Source: an uncultured Dorea sp.
GTDB taxonomy: Bacteria; Bacillota; Clostridia; Lachnospirales; Lachnospiraceae
Length of the DNA: 64,000 bases
Direction of reading: 5' to 3'
Assembly: GCA_910585725.1 (NCBI GenBank)
Contig: CAJUFA010000009.1
Span: 1 to 64,000 of the forward strand
A program made the translations under genes and the position numbers. The notes below the pieces were generated by a model. The model saw nothing but the letters and a program-made list of their open reading frames with translations. It had not been told where the DNA came from and searched no databases. Every line of letters begins with the position of its first letter. Position 1 is the stretch's first letter. Below, one piece after another: positions 6,828 to 15,406 of this stretch.

Positions 6828-8156
6828 ATGGCAATCGGTGGAATCGGTTCCTATGGATTGAATAGTTTATACGGTTATCAGTCAACGATCAACAGTCTTC
6901 GCCTGACCCAGGCTCTGAGCAGGAATCCTAAGCTGAATCAGTCGTCTTCGTCGACGTCCGCGTCGTCTGTGGTATCAAAGAAAGCGGCTAAGAACGCGAA
7001 TGTTGCATTTGTAAATGAATATGCAAGCAGTATGACGGATTTGATGCAGGCAGCCAATGCTCTGAAAGGTTCAAATAAGAGCGGCGCTATGAGCGATCTT
7101 GCTATTACAAGCTCCGACGAGAAGGTGGCGACTGCAAGCGGGAAACTGTTAATCAATAGCGACAAGGATTTCAAGCTGGATGTTGCGCAGATCGCGCAGG
7201 CACAGATGAATGTCAGCGAAGGTGTGAAGGCATCGGCGTATGCACAGTCCGGTATGAATTTTACCGTGGGAGACGATAAGAATTCAGTGAATGTTCAGGT
7301 GAGCGCTGTTAAGGCAAACGGCGGGTCTAAGACCAACGCCCAGATGTTAAGAGAAGCTGCAGACCAGATCAACAAGAGCAAGGCGAACGTCACGGCAAGT
7401 GTTGTGGAGAAAGACGGGGTTGCGTCCCTTCAGTTAGAAAGCAAGGAGACGGGTACCAGTCATAGATTCGAGGTAAGCGGCGAGATGGGCGCTGCAGCCG
7501 GGGCAGAGAATGTAAAGACTGAGGCGGCGAACGCGAAGTATTCCGTAACATCAAGCGGCATGAAGACAGAGTATGAGTCAGAGAGCAATACGGTTTCTGT
7601 CGGCTACGTGGGAGTCAGCGCCCAGCTTAAGGGCACGGGACAGACGACGCTTAAGCCTGATGTAGATACCAGCAAGGTTGCTTCGGCCCTTGGCGATCTG
7701 GTAGACGCATATAATTCTTCATTGAAATTCCTCAATGATAACTTTGACAGAGGAAGCGGCGTAGGCAGGCAGATGCAGAGTCTCCTGACGGGCCTTGGTT
7801 CCGAGCAGTCATTAAAGCAGATGGGAATCTCAGTGAATAAGGACGGTACCTTAAGCTTCAGCGAAAGTGCTTTGCAGAAGAATATGGCGAAGGATCCGTC
7901 CCTGACCAGAGATCTGATCTCCGGAACGGGCGGACTCGCAGACCGTCTTTTCAATAAGGCAAGCAACGGCCTGAATATGAGCTCCAATTCTTTGACGAAT
8001 TATTCGTCTGTTTCAGGAACATCCGGTTCTTACGGCAGCTCATCTTCAAATTCCGCAACGAATCCATACGCCGTCCTGGGTATGTATTCCAGAAGCGGAG
8101 TCTACAATATGAGTAATTATAATGCCGTAGGCATGATGTTGAATTACCTGATCTAG
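6828..8156 (+). CDS. FliD-like (flagellar hook-associated protein 2-like) protein, orphan
   Basis: This 442-residue protein is rich in Ser, Ala, Asn and Lys and has no signal peptide or membrane helix. Residues about 105-145 (DKDFKLDVAQIAQAQMNVSE, then AYAQSGMNFTVG) resemble the FliD N-terminal domain. The middle (SSLKFLNDNF, LKQMGISVNKDGTLSF, then LISGTGGLADRLFNKAS) resembles the FliD C-terminal domain. A Ser/Asn/Tyr-rich tail of about 60 residues follows. FliD caps the flagellar filament. Here no flagellar gene lies nearby, and the protein lacks the usual C-terminal coiled coil. It may be a surface or secreted fibre-like protein, or a relic. The start is supported by AAAGGAGG at 7 bases. 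The family assignment is by pattern only. Confidence 0.6.
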   Translation: MAIGGIGSYGLNSLYGYQSTINSLRLTQALSRNPKLNQSSSSTSASSVVSKKAAKNANVAFVNEYASSMTDLMQAANALKGSNKSGAMSDLAITSSDEKVATASGKLLINSDKDFKLDVAQIAQAQMNVSEGVKASAYAQSGMNFTVGDDKNSVNVQVSAVKANGGSKTNAQMLREAADQINKSKANVTASVVEKDGVASLQLESKETGTSHRFEVSGEMGAAAGAENVKTEAANAKYSVTSSGMKTEYESESNTVSVGYVGVSAQLKGTGQTTLKPDVDTSKVASALGDLVDAYNSSLKFLNDNFDRGSGVGRQMQSLLTGLGSEQSLKQMGISVNKDGTLSFSESALQKNMAKDPSLTRDLISGTGGLADRLFNKASNGLNMSSNSLTNYSSVSGTSGSYGSSSSNSATNPYAVLGMYSRSGVYNMSNYNAVGMMLNYLI

Positions 8157-8169
8157 TACATCTTAGAGG

Positions 8170-8412
8170 ATGAAAAGAAAGGCGGCATATAGGAGATATT
8201 TTTCTGTATGTTGTCTTTCTTTTGTTATCTTTCTTTTGTTATCTTTTTTGTTTCTGTATTATCCTTTTTTATTTCAACAATTATCTTTCTTATTATCTGT
8301 ATTATTTTTACTTAACGGCGGGGAACTGACTTACGGACGGAACGATTCTGTCGGCGGCCATATGGCTAAGAAGATGACCGGGCGGCAGGATAAGAAGGTC
8401 GGTGAACAGTGA
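8170..8412 (+). CDS. Possible small membrane protein (weak)
   Basis: An 80-codon frame contains a long hydrophobic stretch (residues 9-48, very rich in Leu and Phe) and then a polar tail. The only candidate ribosome binding site (AGAGG) abuts the ATG, which is too close. The hydrophobic part is encoded by a T-rich, low-complexity tract that would look hydrophobic by chance. It may be only the spacer between the FliD-like gene and plsX. Confidence 0.2.
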   Translation: MKRKAAYRRYFSVCCLSFVIFLLLSFLFLYYPFLFQQLSFLLSVLFLLNGGELTYGRNDSVGGHMAKKMTGRQDKKVGEQ

Positions 8413-8471
8413 TTTGAATGGACCGGGCATTTCTAAAAAATAACTTTTCTGTGCCGGACTGCAAAGAGGTA

Positions 8472-8511
8472 TTGCTTTTTCGCATGATGTCTAGTAAAAT
8501 TAGTCTAGTAA
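8472..8511 (+). promoter_or_regulatory. plsX promoter with a direct repeat over the -10 region
   Basis: TTGCTT (8472-8477) and TAAAAT (8495-8500) are separated by 17 bases, a good sigma-A promoter. The nonamer GTCTAGTAA occurs twice in the same orientation (8489-8497 and 8503-8511), 14 bases apart, covering the -10 box and start point. A lipid-responsive repressor would be expected to act on plsX. Whether this repeat is its site is inference. Confidence 0.55.
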
Positions 8512-8528
8512 TGCTAGGAGGAATATAG

Positions 8529-9551
8529 ATGTCAGAAATTACGAACATAGCTCTGGATGCCATGGGGGGAGACAATGCGCCTGCAGAGATGGTAAGAGGA
8601 GCAGTAGACGCCGTCCGGAAGGAACCTGATATGAAGGTGTTCCTGGTAGGACGGGAAGAAACCATAGAGAAGGAATTGGCAAAATATCAGTTTAATAAGG
8701 CGCAGATTGAAGTGATACGTGCCTCTGAGGTGATCGAGACGGCAGAACCGCCGGTGAATGCGATTCGCAAGAAGAAGGATTCGTCGATTGTGGTCGGTAT
8801 GAAGATGGTACGGGAGGGCAAGGCAGACGCATTCGTGTCGGCGGGAAGTTCCGGAGCCATTCTGGTGGGAGGACAGGTGTTGGTAGGACGTATCAAAGGA
8901 GTAGAGCGTCCGCCGTTAGCGTCGCTGATTCCCACTGAGAAGGGGGTCTCTCTTCTGTTGGACTGTGGGGCGAATGTGGATGCGAGGGCTTCTCATCTTG
9001 TACAGTTTGCCAAGATGGGTTCCATCTATATGGAGCATGTTCTTGGTGTGAAGAATCCTTCCGTCGGCATCGTCAATATCGGCGCTGAAGAAGAGAAGGG
9101 CAACGCACTCGTGAAAGAGACATTTCCGCTTCTGAAAGAAGAAAAGAGTATTCATTTTACCGGCAGTGTGGAAGCGAGAGAGATTCCTCATGGACAGACG
9201 GATGTTGTAGTCTGTGAAGCATTTGCCGGAAATATCATCTTGAAGCTTTATGAGGGCGTAGGAGCCGTTTTGATTCATAAGGTGAAGGAAGGACTGATGG
9301 CTACGCTTCGGAGCAAGATCGGAGCGTTATTGATCAAGCCGGCGCTGAAGGCTACGCTTAAGACCTTTGATGCCAGCGAATATGGAGGAGCGCCGCTTCT
9401 GGGACTTAACGGACTGGTTGTAAAGACGCATGGAAGCGCTAAGGCGAAAGAAGTTACGAATACACTGATTCAGTGCGTGACTTTCAAGAGGCAGAAGATC
9501 AATGAGAAGATCAGAGAATGTATTCAGGCGGATCAGCTATCCGATGAATAG
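8529..9551 (+). CDS. plsX: Phosphate acyltransferase PlsX
   Basis: PlsX converts acyl-ACP and phosphate to acyl-phosphate, the acyl donor for the first step of phospholipid synthesis. It acts as a peripheral membrane enzyme. The 340-residue length is typical. Family motifs seen are IALDAMGGDNAP at the N-terminus, FVSAGSSGAIL, RPPLASLIPT, LLLDCGANVDA, VGIVNIGAEEEKGN and EAFAGNIILKLYEG. An AGGAGG precedes ATG 8529. The acyl carrier protein gene follows 55 bases downstream, so the enzyme and its substrate carrier are probably co-transcribed. In many relatives rpmF precedes plsX, but it is not here. Confidence 0.95.
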   Translation: MSEITNIALDAMGGDNAPAEMVRGAVDAVRKEPDMKVFLVGREETIEKELAKYQFNKAQIEVIRASEVIETAEPPVNAIRKKKDSSIVVGMKMVREGKADAFVSAGSSGAILVGGQVLVGRIKGVERPPLASLIPTEKGVSLLLDCGANVDARASHLVQFAKMGSIYMEHVLGVKNPSVGIVNIGAEEEKGNALVKETFPLLKEEKSIHFTGSVEAREIPHGQTDVVVCEAFAGNIILKLYEGVGAVLIHKVKEGLMATLRSKIGALLIKPALKATLKTFDASEYGGAPLLGLNGLVVKTHGSAKAKEVTNTLIQCVTFKRQKINEKIRECIQADQLSDE

Positions 9552-9606
9552 ATGATGTAAGAAAAAACACAGTGTAAAAAGAAAAATGCAGAAAAGGAGA
9601 ATAGGT

Positions 9607-9840
9607 ATGGAATTTGAAAAATTAAAAGAGATTATAGCAGATGTATTGAATGTGAACGCGGATGAGATTACAGAGGATACGACGTTTGTAGACGATCTGG
9701 GAGCAGATTCTCTGGATATCTTTCAAATTATTATGGGAATAGAAGAAACATACGATATCGAGATTGACAATGAAGAGGCAGAGAAGATCGTGACAGTGGG
9801 AGATGCTGTAGAACAGATCAAGAACGCAACGAATAACTAG
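9607..9840 (+). CDS. acpP: Acyl carrier protein
   Basis: This 77-residue, strongly acidic protein carries growing fatty acids on a 4'-phosphopantetheine arm. The attachment serine is Ser35 in GADSLDIFQ, the classic DSL motif. Helices II and III (IDNEEAEKIVTVGDAVEQI) are present and the length is standard. ATG 9607 is chosen over ATG 9586 because AAAAGGAG lies 8-10 bases before it and the family starts with MxFEKLKEII. It follows plsX and ends directly at a palindromic repeat. A terminator stands at 10065-10087. Confidence 0.95.
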   Translation: MEFEKLKEIIADVLNVNADEITEDTTFVDDLGADSLDIFQIIMGIEETYDIEIDNEEAEKIVTVGDAVEQIKNATNN

Positions 9841-10014
9841 TACACTACACTAGTGTAGTGTATCATTCACATTTCGCCAAAATAACTTGCCTGAATTTCC
9901 ATCTGATGCGTTGGCTTCAATCGACGATGCCACCGCATCGCCTCATTCAGCCGCCTTGCAGACTGAAAATTCATTCTGCGTTATTTGGCTGAAAGTGAAT
10001 GATACACTACACTA
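9841..10014. repeat. Hairpin element with 20-bp terminal inverted repeats (MITE-like)
   Basis: Immediately after the acpP stop codon lies a perfect 22-bp palindrome (9841-9862). A 20-base arm at 9851-9870 is repeated in inverted orientation at 9995-10014, and the complementarity continues inwards with few mismatches through GCCAAA/TTTGGC. The interior contains a further hairpin (CGATGC...GCATCG, around 9935). The whole element of about 174 bases could fold into one long stem. It has no coding capacity. A miniature inverted-repeat element or a dispersed structured repeat is likely. Confidence 0.7.
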
Positions 10015-10064
10015 GCGTTGCCGGTCAGGCAGATTAGTATAAGACACTCGGCAGTCATGTTGTG

Positions 10065-10087
10065 AAAAAGCCCGTCCGGGCTTTTTC
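10065..10087 (+). terminator. Intrinsic terminator after acpP
   Basis: AAAAAGCCCG and CGGGCTTTTT form a tight GC-rich stem with a very short loop followed by T-rich sequence. This is a standard Rho-independent terminator separating plsX-acpP from rnc. Confidence 0.85.
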
Positions 10088-10113
10088 ATTTTTTGAAACG
10101 GAAAGGCAGATAT

Positions 10114-10809
10114 ATGAGTCGGGATTTAAAAGTATTAGAAGAGAAGATAGATTACAGGTTTAGAGATTTTGATTTATTGAAGCAGGCAATGATACATAGT
10201 TCTTATGCGAACGAAAAGCATTTGCCGAAGTATGGCTGTAATGAACGGTTGGAATTTTTGGGTGACGCCGTGCTGGAACTGGTATCCAGTGAATTCTTGT
10301 TCTATGAGCATCAGAAGATGCCGGAGGGAGAACTGACGAAGACGAGGGCCAGTCTGGTATGTGAATCTGCGCTGGCGTTCTGTGCAAAAGAGCTGGAGCT
10401 TGGAAGGTATCTTCTGCTTGGAAAGGGAGAAGAGGCGACGGGAGGCAGAGGGCGCAGCTCCGTTACGTCGGACGCGATGGAGGCGTTGGTCGGCGCGATA
10501 TATATTGACGGTGGTTTTGCTAGTGCGAAAGAGTTTATTCTGAGATTCATTTTGAAGGATCTTGAGAGCAGGACGCTCTTTTTTGATAGCAAGACTATCT
10601 TACAGGAGATTGTACAGGCACATTTTAAATCTCCGATTACATATCGGCTGACCGGAGAAGAAGGGCCGGATCATGACAAATCTTTTCGCGTCGCCGTATA
10701 TATCGGCGAGAAAGAATATGGAGCCGGTTCCGGGCATACCAAGAAAGCGGCGGAACAGGTGGCGGCATACCAGAGTATCCTGAAGCTGCGCGCGAAGAAT
10801 ATAAAGTAG
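10114..10809 (+). CDS. rnc: Ribonuclease III
   Basis: RNase III cleaves double-stranded RNA, for example in rRNA precursor processing. This 231-residue protein has the N-terminal catalytic domain with NERLEFLGDAVLELV and the second acidic site in SDAMEALVGAIYIDGG. The C-terminal double-stranded RNA binding domain includes GAGSGHTKKAAEQVAAYQSI. ATG 10114 is preferred over the upstream TTG 10093 because GAAAGG precedes it and it gives the usual short N-terminus. smc begins 8 bases after the stop codon and then ftsY, the rnc-smc-ftsY order common in Firmicutes. Confidence 0.95.
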   Translation: MSRDLKVLEEKIDYRFRDFDLLKQAMIHSSYANEKHLPKYGCNERLEFLGDAVLELVSSEFLFYEHQKMPEGELTKTRASLVCESALAFCAKELELGRYLLLGKGEEATGGRGRSSVTSDAMEALVGAIYIDGGFASAKEFILRFILKDLESRTLFFDSKTILQEIVQAHFKSPITYRLTGEEGPDHDKSFRVAVYIGEKEYGAGSGHTKKAAEQVAAYQSILKLRAKNIK

Positions 10810-10816
10810 GTGGAGA

Positions 10817-13800
10817 ATGTATCTAAAGAGTATAGAAGTACAGGGATTCAAATCATTTGCGCACAAGATAAAATTTGACTTTCATAACGGGATCACCGGT
10901 ATTGTAGGTCCGAACGGAAGCGGTAAAAGCAACGTGGCGGACGCGGTGCGATGGGTTCTGGGGGAGCAGCGTGTGAAGCAGCTGCGCGGAGGAAGCATGC
11001 AGGATGTGATCTTCTCCGGAACCGAGAATCGTAAGCCGCTGAGTTACGCGTCTGTCGCAATTACGCTTGACAATTCGGATCATCAGCTTCAGATAGACTT
11101 TGAGGAAGTGACGGTCACAAGGAAATTATACCGCTCCGGAGAAAGTGAATACCTAATCAACGGGAGTTCCTGCAGGCTTAAGGACGTCAATGAGTTGTTC
11201 TATGATACAGGTATAGGAAAAGAAGGGTATTCGATTATCGGACAAGGGCAGATCGACCGGATTCTGAGCGGTAAGCCGGAAGAAAGAAGGGAGCTTTTTG
11301 ACGAGGCCGCCGGAATCGTAAAGTTTAAGCGGCGTAAGAACATGTCGGTGAAGAAGTTAGAGGAAGAGCGGCAGAATCTTCTGCGCGTCAATGATATCTT
11401 AGCGGAACTTGAGAAGCAGGTAGGGCCTCTGGAGCGGCAGGCGGAGACGGCGAGAGAATACCTGAAAAAGAAAGAACAACTTAAGACTTATGATATCAAT
11501 ATGTTCCTGCTTGAGGCGGAGCGTCTCGGTGAACAGATTCGGGAGATAGATGGGAAACTTGATATTGCCAGGACAGAGTTAGAAGACGCCGGCCGAAAGT
11601 ATGACGATATGAAGACGGAATACGAATCGGTGGAAGAGCAGGTAGACGGCATAGATTCCTCGATTGAAAAGGCAAAAAGTCAGTTGAATGAAACGAACCT
11701 GCTGAAACAGCAGCTTGAGAATCAGATAGAGCTCTTAAAGGAGCAGATCAACAGTATGCGCATGAACGATGCGCACTATGATCAGCGGGTCAGAACGATT
11801 ACCTCCGAGATAGGCGTGCGCGAAGATCAGCTCGAGGAACTGAAGCAGGAAGAAGATACGATAAAGACACAGCTCGACGAACAGACGAAGCTTGAGAATC
11901 AGGCGCGGGAGGAATTGATACAGGTACAGTCCCGGATTGCGGCGCTTACGGCGTCGGTGGACAGAAGCAACGGCGAGATCATGGAGCTGCTTAACAACAG
12001 GGCGTCCACTAAGGCGAAGATCCAGAAGTACGACACTATGTTAGAGCAGATTCAGGTAAGAAAATCGGGGATGACAAGACAGCTTCTGGAAGCGGCGGAG
12101 GAGATCCGCGCACAGACGGAAAAGTATGAAGAATATCAAAAGGAGTTAAAAGAAGTATCCGGTCAGATTATTGAACTGTCGGAAGAGAACAGCCGGTATG
12201 AAGAAAAGATTGCGGCTTTGCAGGCGCGTCTTACGAAACAGACGGAGCAGTTTCGAATCGGGCAGACGGCGTTCCACAGAGAAGAATCGCGGCTGGAATC
12301 TTTGAAGAATATTACGGAGCGGTATGACGGATATGGAAACAGTATCCGTAAGGTGATGGACCAGAGGGAACGAGAAAAGGGTATCCTGGGAGTCGTGGCG
12401 GACATCATCAAAGTACCGAAGGATTATGAGATCGCCATCGAGACGGCGCTAGGCGGGAATATACAGAATATCGTTACGGAAGATGAGGAGACGGCAAAGA
12501 GGATGATTCAGTTCCTTAAGAAGAACCGTTTCGGGCGCGCGACTTTCCTGCCGCTGACCAGTATCCGGCCATATTCCGGGATAGGAAGGCAGGAGGTGCT
12601 GAAGGAGCCGGGAGCAGTGGGTACGGCGAATACATTGGTGCGGATAGAAGAGAGATACCGGATGCTTGCGGATCATCTTCTGGGCAGAACGCTGGTGGTC
12701 GACCATATCGATCATGGACTTGCCATTGCGAAGAAATATAAACAGTCCATCCGGATCGTTACACTGGAGGGAGAGCTTATTAATCCGGGCGGCGCTTTAA
12801 CCGGAGGCGCTTTCAAGAATTCCAGCAACCTGCTGAGCAGGCGGCGTGAGATTGAGGAATTTGAGAAGACGGTAAAGCAATTGAAACGTGAGATGGATGA
12901 GATGGAGGCGTCTTCGGATCTTCTGAGAAAAGAGCGGGCAGGATATTACGAACAGATAGACGAGATAGGAGTGAAGCTGCAGAAGGCGTACGTCATCCAG
13001 AATACGGCGAAGATGAATGCGGATCAGACGGCGGCAAGGATAAGAAATGCAAAAGACCTTGTGCAGGCGACGAAAGCAGAAGAAGAGAAGCTGGACGCTC
13101 AGATTACGGATATTATGGACAATCAGGAATCCATCAGCGTAGAGCTTGATACCTCTGAGAAGCTGGAGCATGAGCTGACCATGCAGATCGAGGATGAGCA
13201 GAAGATTCTGGATGGCGAACATGAGGAAGAGGCAGGAAAGGTTAAGAAAGCGGAAGAAATTCATCTGGAAACCGCAAGTCTGGAACAGAAGTTCACATTT
13301 GTTATGGAGAATGAGAACCGTATCCGGGAAGAGATCGAGAAGTTCCGGGAAGAGATGAAAGACCTGGAGGAAAGCAAAAGCGGTACTTCGAGGGAGATTG
13401 AAGAGAAAGAGAAGCAGATTACGGAACTTAGAGATACGATTGAGAATTCCAAAGAATTATTCGGAGAGATTCAGGAAGAGATCGAACATTTTAAGAAAGA
13501 GCGGGAGGAGCTGAACCAGAAGCACAAGGTGTTCCTGCAGAAAAGAGAGGATCTGTCGAAATACATGACAGATCTGGATAAGGAGATCTTCCGCCTGGAG
13601 AGCCAGAAGGAGAATTATGAGGCGGCTTCCGAGAAACAGATCAGCTATATGTGGGAAGAGTATGAGATCACCTATATCCGGGCGAAGGAATTAAGGGATG
13701 CGAATCTTACGGATCTTGCAAAGATGAAGAAGCGTATCCAGGAGTTGAAAAGTGAGATCCGTTCGCTGGGAAATGTAAACGTAAACGCGATCGAGGAGTA

Positions 13801-14377
13801 TAAGAGTGTGTCGGAGCGTTACGAATTTTTAAAGAACCAGCATGACGATCTTGTGGAGGCGGAAGCAACGCTGGAACAGATCATAGAAGAGCTGGATGCG
13901 GCGATGCGTAAGCAGTTCAAGGAGCAGTTCGCGAGAATCGCAAGTGAGTTTGATACTGTGTTCAAGAAGTTGTTCGGCGGAGGAAAGGGTACGCTGGAGC
14001 TGATGGAGGATGAAGATATTCTGGAGGCGGGAATCCGGATCGTCGCCCAACCGCCCGGGAAGAAGCTCCAGAATATGATGCAGCTCTCCGGTGGGGAGAA
14101 AGCGCTGACGGCAATTGCGTTATTGTTCGCAATTCAAAATCTCAAGCCGTCGCCGTTCTGTCTGCTGGATGAGATCGAGGCGGCGTTAGATGATAATAAT
14201 GTGGGAAGATTTGCCCAGTATCTGCATAAATTGACGGAAAATACACAGTTTATCGTTATCACCCATAGGAGAGGAACCATGACGGCCGCGGACAGGCTGT
14301 ATGGAATCACCATGCAGGAGAAGGGGGTATCGACGCTGGTGTCCGTAAGCCTGCTGGAGGAGGAGCTGGATGCATAG
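10817..14377 (+). CDS. smc: Chromosome segregation protein SMC
   Basis: SMC is the ATPase of the condensin-like complex that organises and segregates the chromosome. The 1186-residue length is typical. Seen in order are MYLKSIEVQGFKSFAHK, Walker A GPNGSGKSN (about residue 32), a long coiled coil, and the hinge around residues 510-680 with GYGNSIRKVM and NPGGALTGGA. A second coiled coil follows, then the C-terminal head with the LSGGEKALTAIALLFAIQ signature and Walker B CLLDEIEAALDD. AGGTGGAG precedes ATG 10817. It sits between rnc and ftsY in one apparent operon. Confidence 0.97.
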   Translation: MYLKSIEVQGFKSFAHKIKFDFHNGITGIVGPNGSGKSNVADAVRWVLGEQRVKQLRGGSMQDVIFSGTENRKPLSYASVAITLDNSDHQLQIDFEEVTVTRKLYRSGESEYLINGSSCRLKDVNELFYDTGIGKEGYSIIGQGQIDRILSGKPEERRELFDEAAGIVKFKRRKNMSVKKLEEERQNLLRVNDILAELEKQVGPLERQAETAREYLKKKEQLKTYDINMFLLEAERLGEQIREIDGKLDIARTELEDAGRKYDDMKTEYESVEEQVDGIDSSIEKAKSQLNETNLLKQQLENQIELLKEQINSMRMNDAHYDQRVRTITSEIGVREDQLEELKQEEDTIKTQLDEQTKLENQAREELIQVQSRIAALTASVDRSNGEIMELLNNRASTKAKIQKYDTMLEQIQVRKSGMTRQLLEAAEEIRAQTEKYEEYQKELKEVSGQIIELSEENSRYEEKIAALQARLTKQTEQFRIGQTAFHREESRLESLKNITERYDGYGNSIRKVMDQREREKGILGVVADIIKVPKDYEIAIETALGGNIQNIVTEDEETAKRMIQFLKKNRFGRATFLPLTSIRPYSGIGRQEVLKEPGAVGTANTLVRIEERYRMLADHLLGRTLVVDHIDHGLAIAKKYKQSIRIVTLEGELINPGGALTGGAFKNSSNLLSRRREIEEFEKTVKQLKREMDEMEASSDLLRKERAGYYEQIDEIGVKLQKAYVIQNTAKMNADQTAARIRNAKDLVQATKAEEEKLDAQITDIMDNQESISVELDTSEKLEHELTMQIEDEQKILDGEHEEEAGKVKKAEEIHLETASLEQKFTFVMENENRIREEIEKFREEMKDLEESKSGTSREIEEKEKQITELRDTIENSKELFGEIQEEIEHFKKEREELNQKHKVFLQKREDLSKYMTDLDKEIFRLESQKENYEAASEKQISYMWEEYEITYIRAKELRDANLTDLAKMKKRIQELKSEIRSLGNVNVNAIEEYKSVSERYEFLKNQHDDLVEAEATLEQIIEELDAAMRKQFKEQFARIASEFDTVFKKLFGGGKGTLELMEDEDILEAGIRIVAQPPGKKLQNMMQLSGGEKALTAIALLFAIQNLKPSPFCLLDEIEAALDDNNVGRFAQYLHKLTENTQFIVITHRRGTMTAADRLYGITMQEKGVSTLVSVSLLEEELDA

Positions 14378-14418
14378 TGCAATATTCAACGTATGAACAA
14401 TGAATCAGGAGGGGTAAG

Positions 14419-15402
14419 ATGGCGGAAGAGCAGAAGGAGAAGATAGGTTTTTTTAAGCGTCTGGTCCAGGGGCTTGGGAAGACAAGGGATAATATCGTGT
14501 CCGGGATGGACAGCATCTTTAACGGGTTCTCGCATATTGACGATGATTTCTATGAGGAGCTGGAGGAAGTGCTGATTATGGGGGACCTGGGAGTGCAGGC
14601 AACCTATGATATTCTGGATGACCTGAAAGCGAAAGTGAAGGCGCAGCACATCAAAGAGCCGGCGCAGTGCAGGGAGATCTTGATCGAGAGTATCAAAGAG
14701 CAGATGGACGTAGGAGAGACGGCTTATGAATTTGAGGAGAAGACGTCGGTTGTCATGGTCATCGGAGTCAATGGAGTAGGTAAGACGACTACTATCGGGA
14801 AGCTTGCAGGGAAGCTTCGCGCTCAGAATAAGAAGGTGGTGCTGGCGGCGGCGGATACCTTCCGCGCGGCCGCAGGAGAACAGTTGAAAGAATGGGCGAA
14901 CCGCGCCCGGGCAGATCTGATCGGCGGTCAGGAAGGATCTGATCCTGCCTCGGTAGTCTATGACGCGGTGGCCGCCGCTAAGGCAAGACGCGCAGACGTA
15001 CTGTTGTGCGACACTGCGGGCAGGCTTCATAATAAGAAGAATCTGATGGAAGAATTGAAGAAGATGAACCGGATTATCGATCGGGAATGTCCGGATGCTT
15101 ATCGGGAAACGCTGGTAGTATTGGATGCGACTACGGGGCAGAACGCCCTTCAGCAGGCGAAGGAATTTAACGAAGTGGCTGATATTACGGGAATTGTCCT
15201 GACGAAGATGGACGGAACGGCGAAGGGCGGTATCGCCGTGGCGATTCATGCGGAGCTGGGGATTCCGGTAAAATATATCGGTGTCGGAGAATCCATCGAC
15301 GACTTGCAGAAGTTCGATGCGGACACGTTCGTCCGCGCTTTATTTACCGCCGGTGAAGCAGATGAAAATATTAACGACATAGATGAAGAAAGAGGAGAAT
15401 GA
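14419..15402 (+). CDS. ftsY: Signal recognition particle receptor FtsY
   Basis: FtsY is the SRP receptor GTPase that docks ribosomes making membrane proteins to the translocon. The 327 residues comprise a short N-terminal region, a helical N domain and the G domain. G1 is GVNGVGKTTTIGKLAG, followed by AADTFRAAAGEQL, DTAGRLHNKKNLM and TKMDGTAKGG. The long acidic N-terminal domain of enterobacterial FtsY is absent, as in most Firmicutes. AGGAGGGG precedes the ATG. Spacing from smc is 41 bases. Its 3' end contains the ribosome binding site of the next gene. Confidence 0.95.
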   Translation: MAEEQKEKIGFFKRLVQGLGKTRDNIVSGMDSIFNGFSHIDDDFYEELEEVLIMGDLGVQATYDILDDLKAKVKAQHIKEPAQCREILIESIKEQMDVGETAYEFEEKTSVVMVIGVNGVGKTTTIGKLAGKLRAQNKKVVLAAADTFRAAAGEQLKEWANRARADLIGGQEGSDPASVVYDAVAAAKARRADVLLCDTAGRLHNKKNLMEELKKMNRIIDRECPDAYRETLVVLDATTGQNALQQAKEFNEVADITGIVLTKMDGTAKGGIAVAIHAELGIPVKYIGVGESIDDLQKFDADTFVRALFTAGEADENINDIDEERGE

Positions 15403-15406
15403 TATC

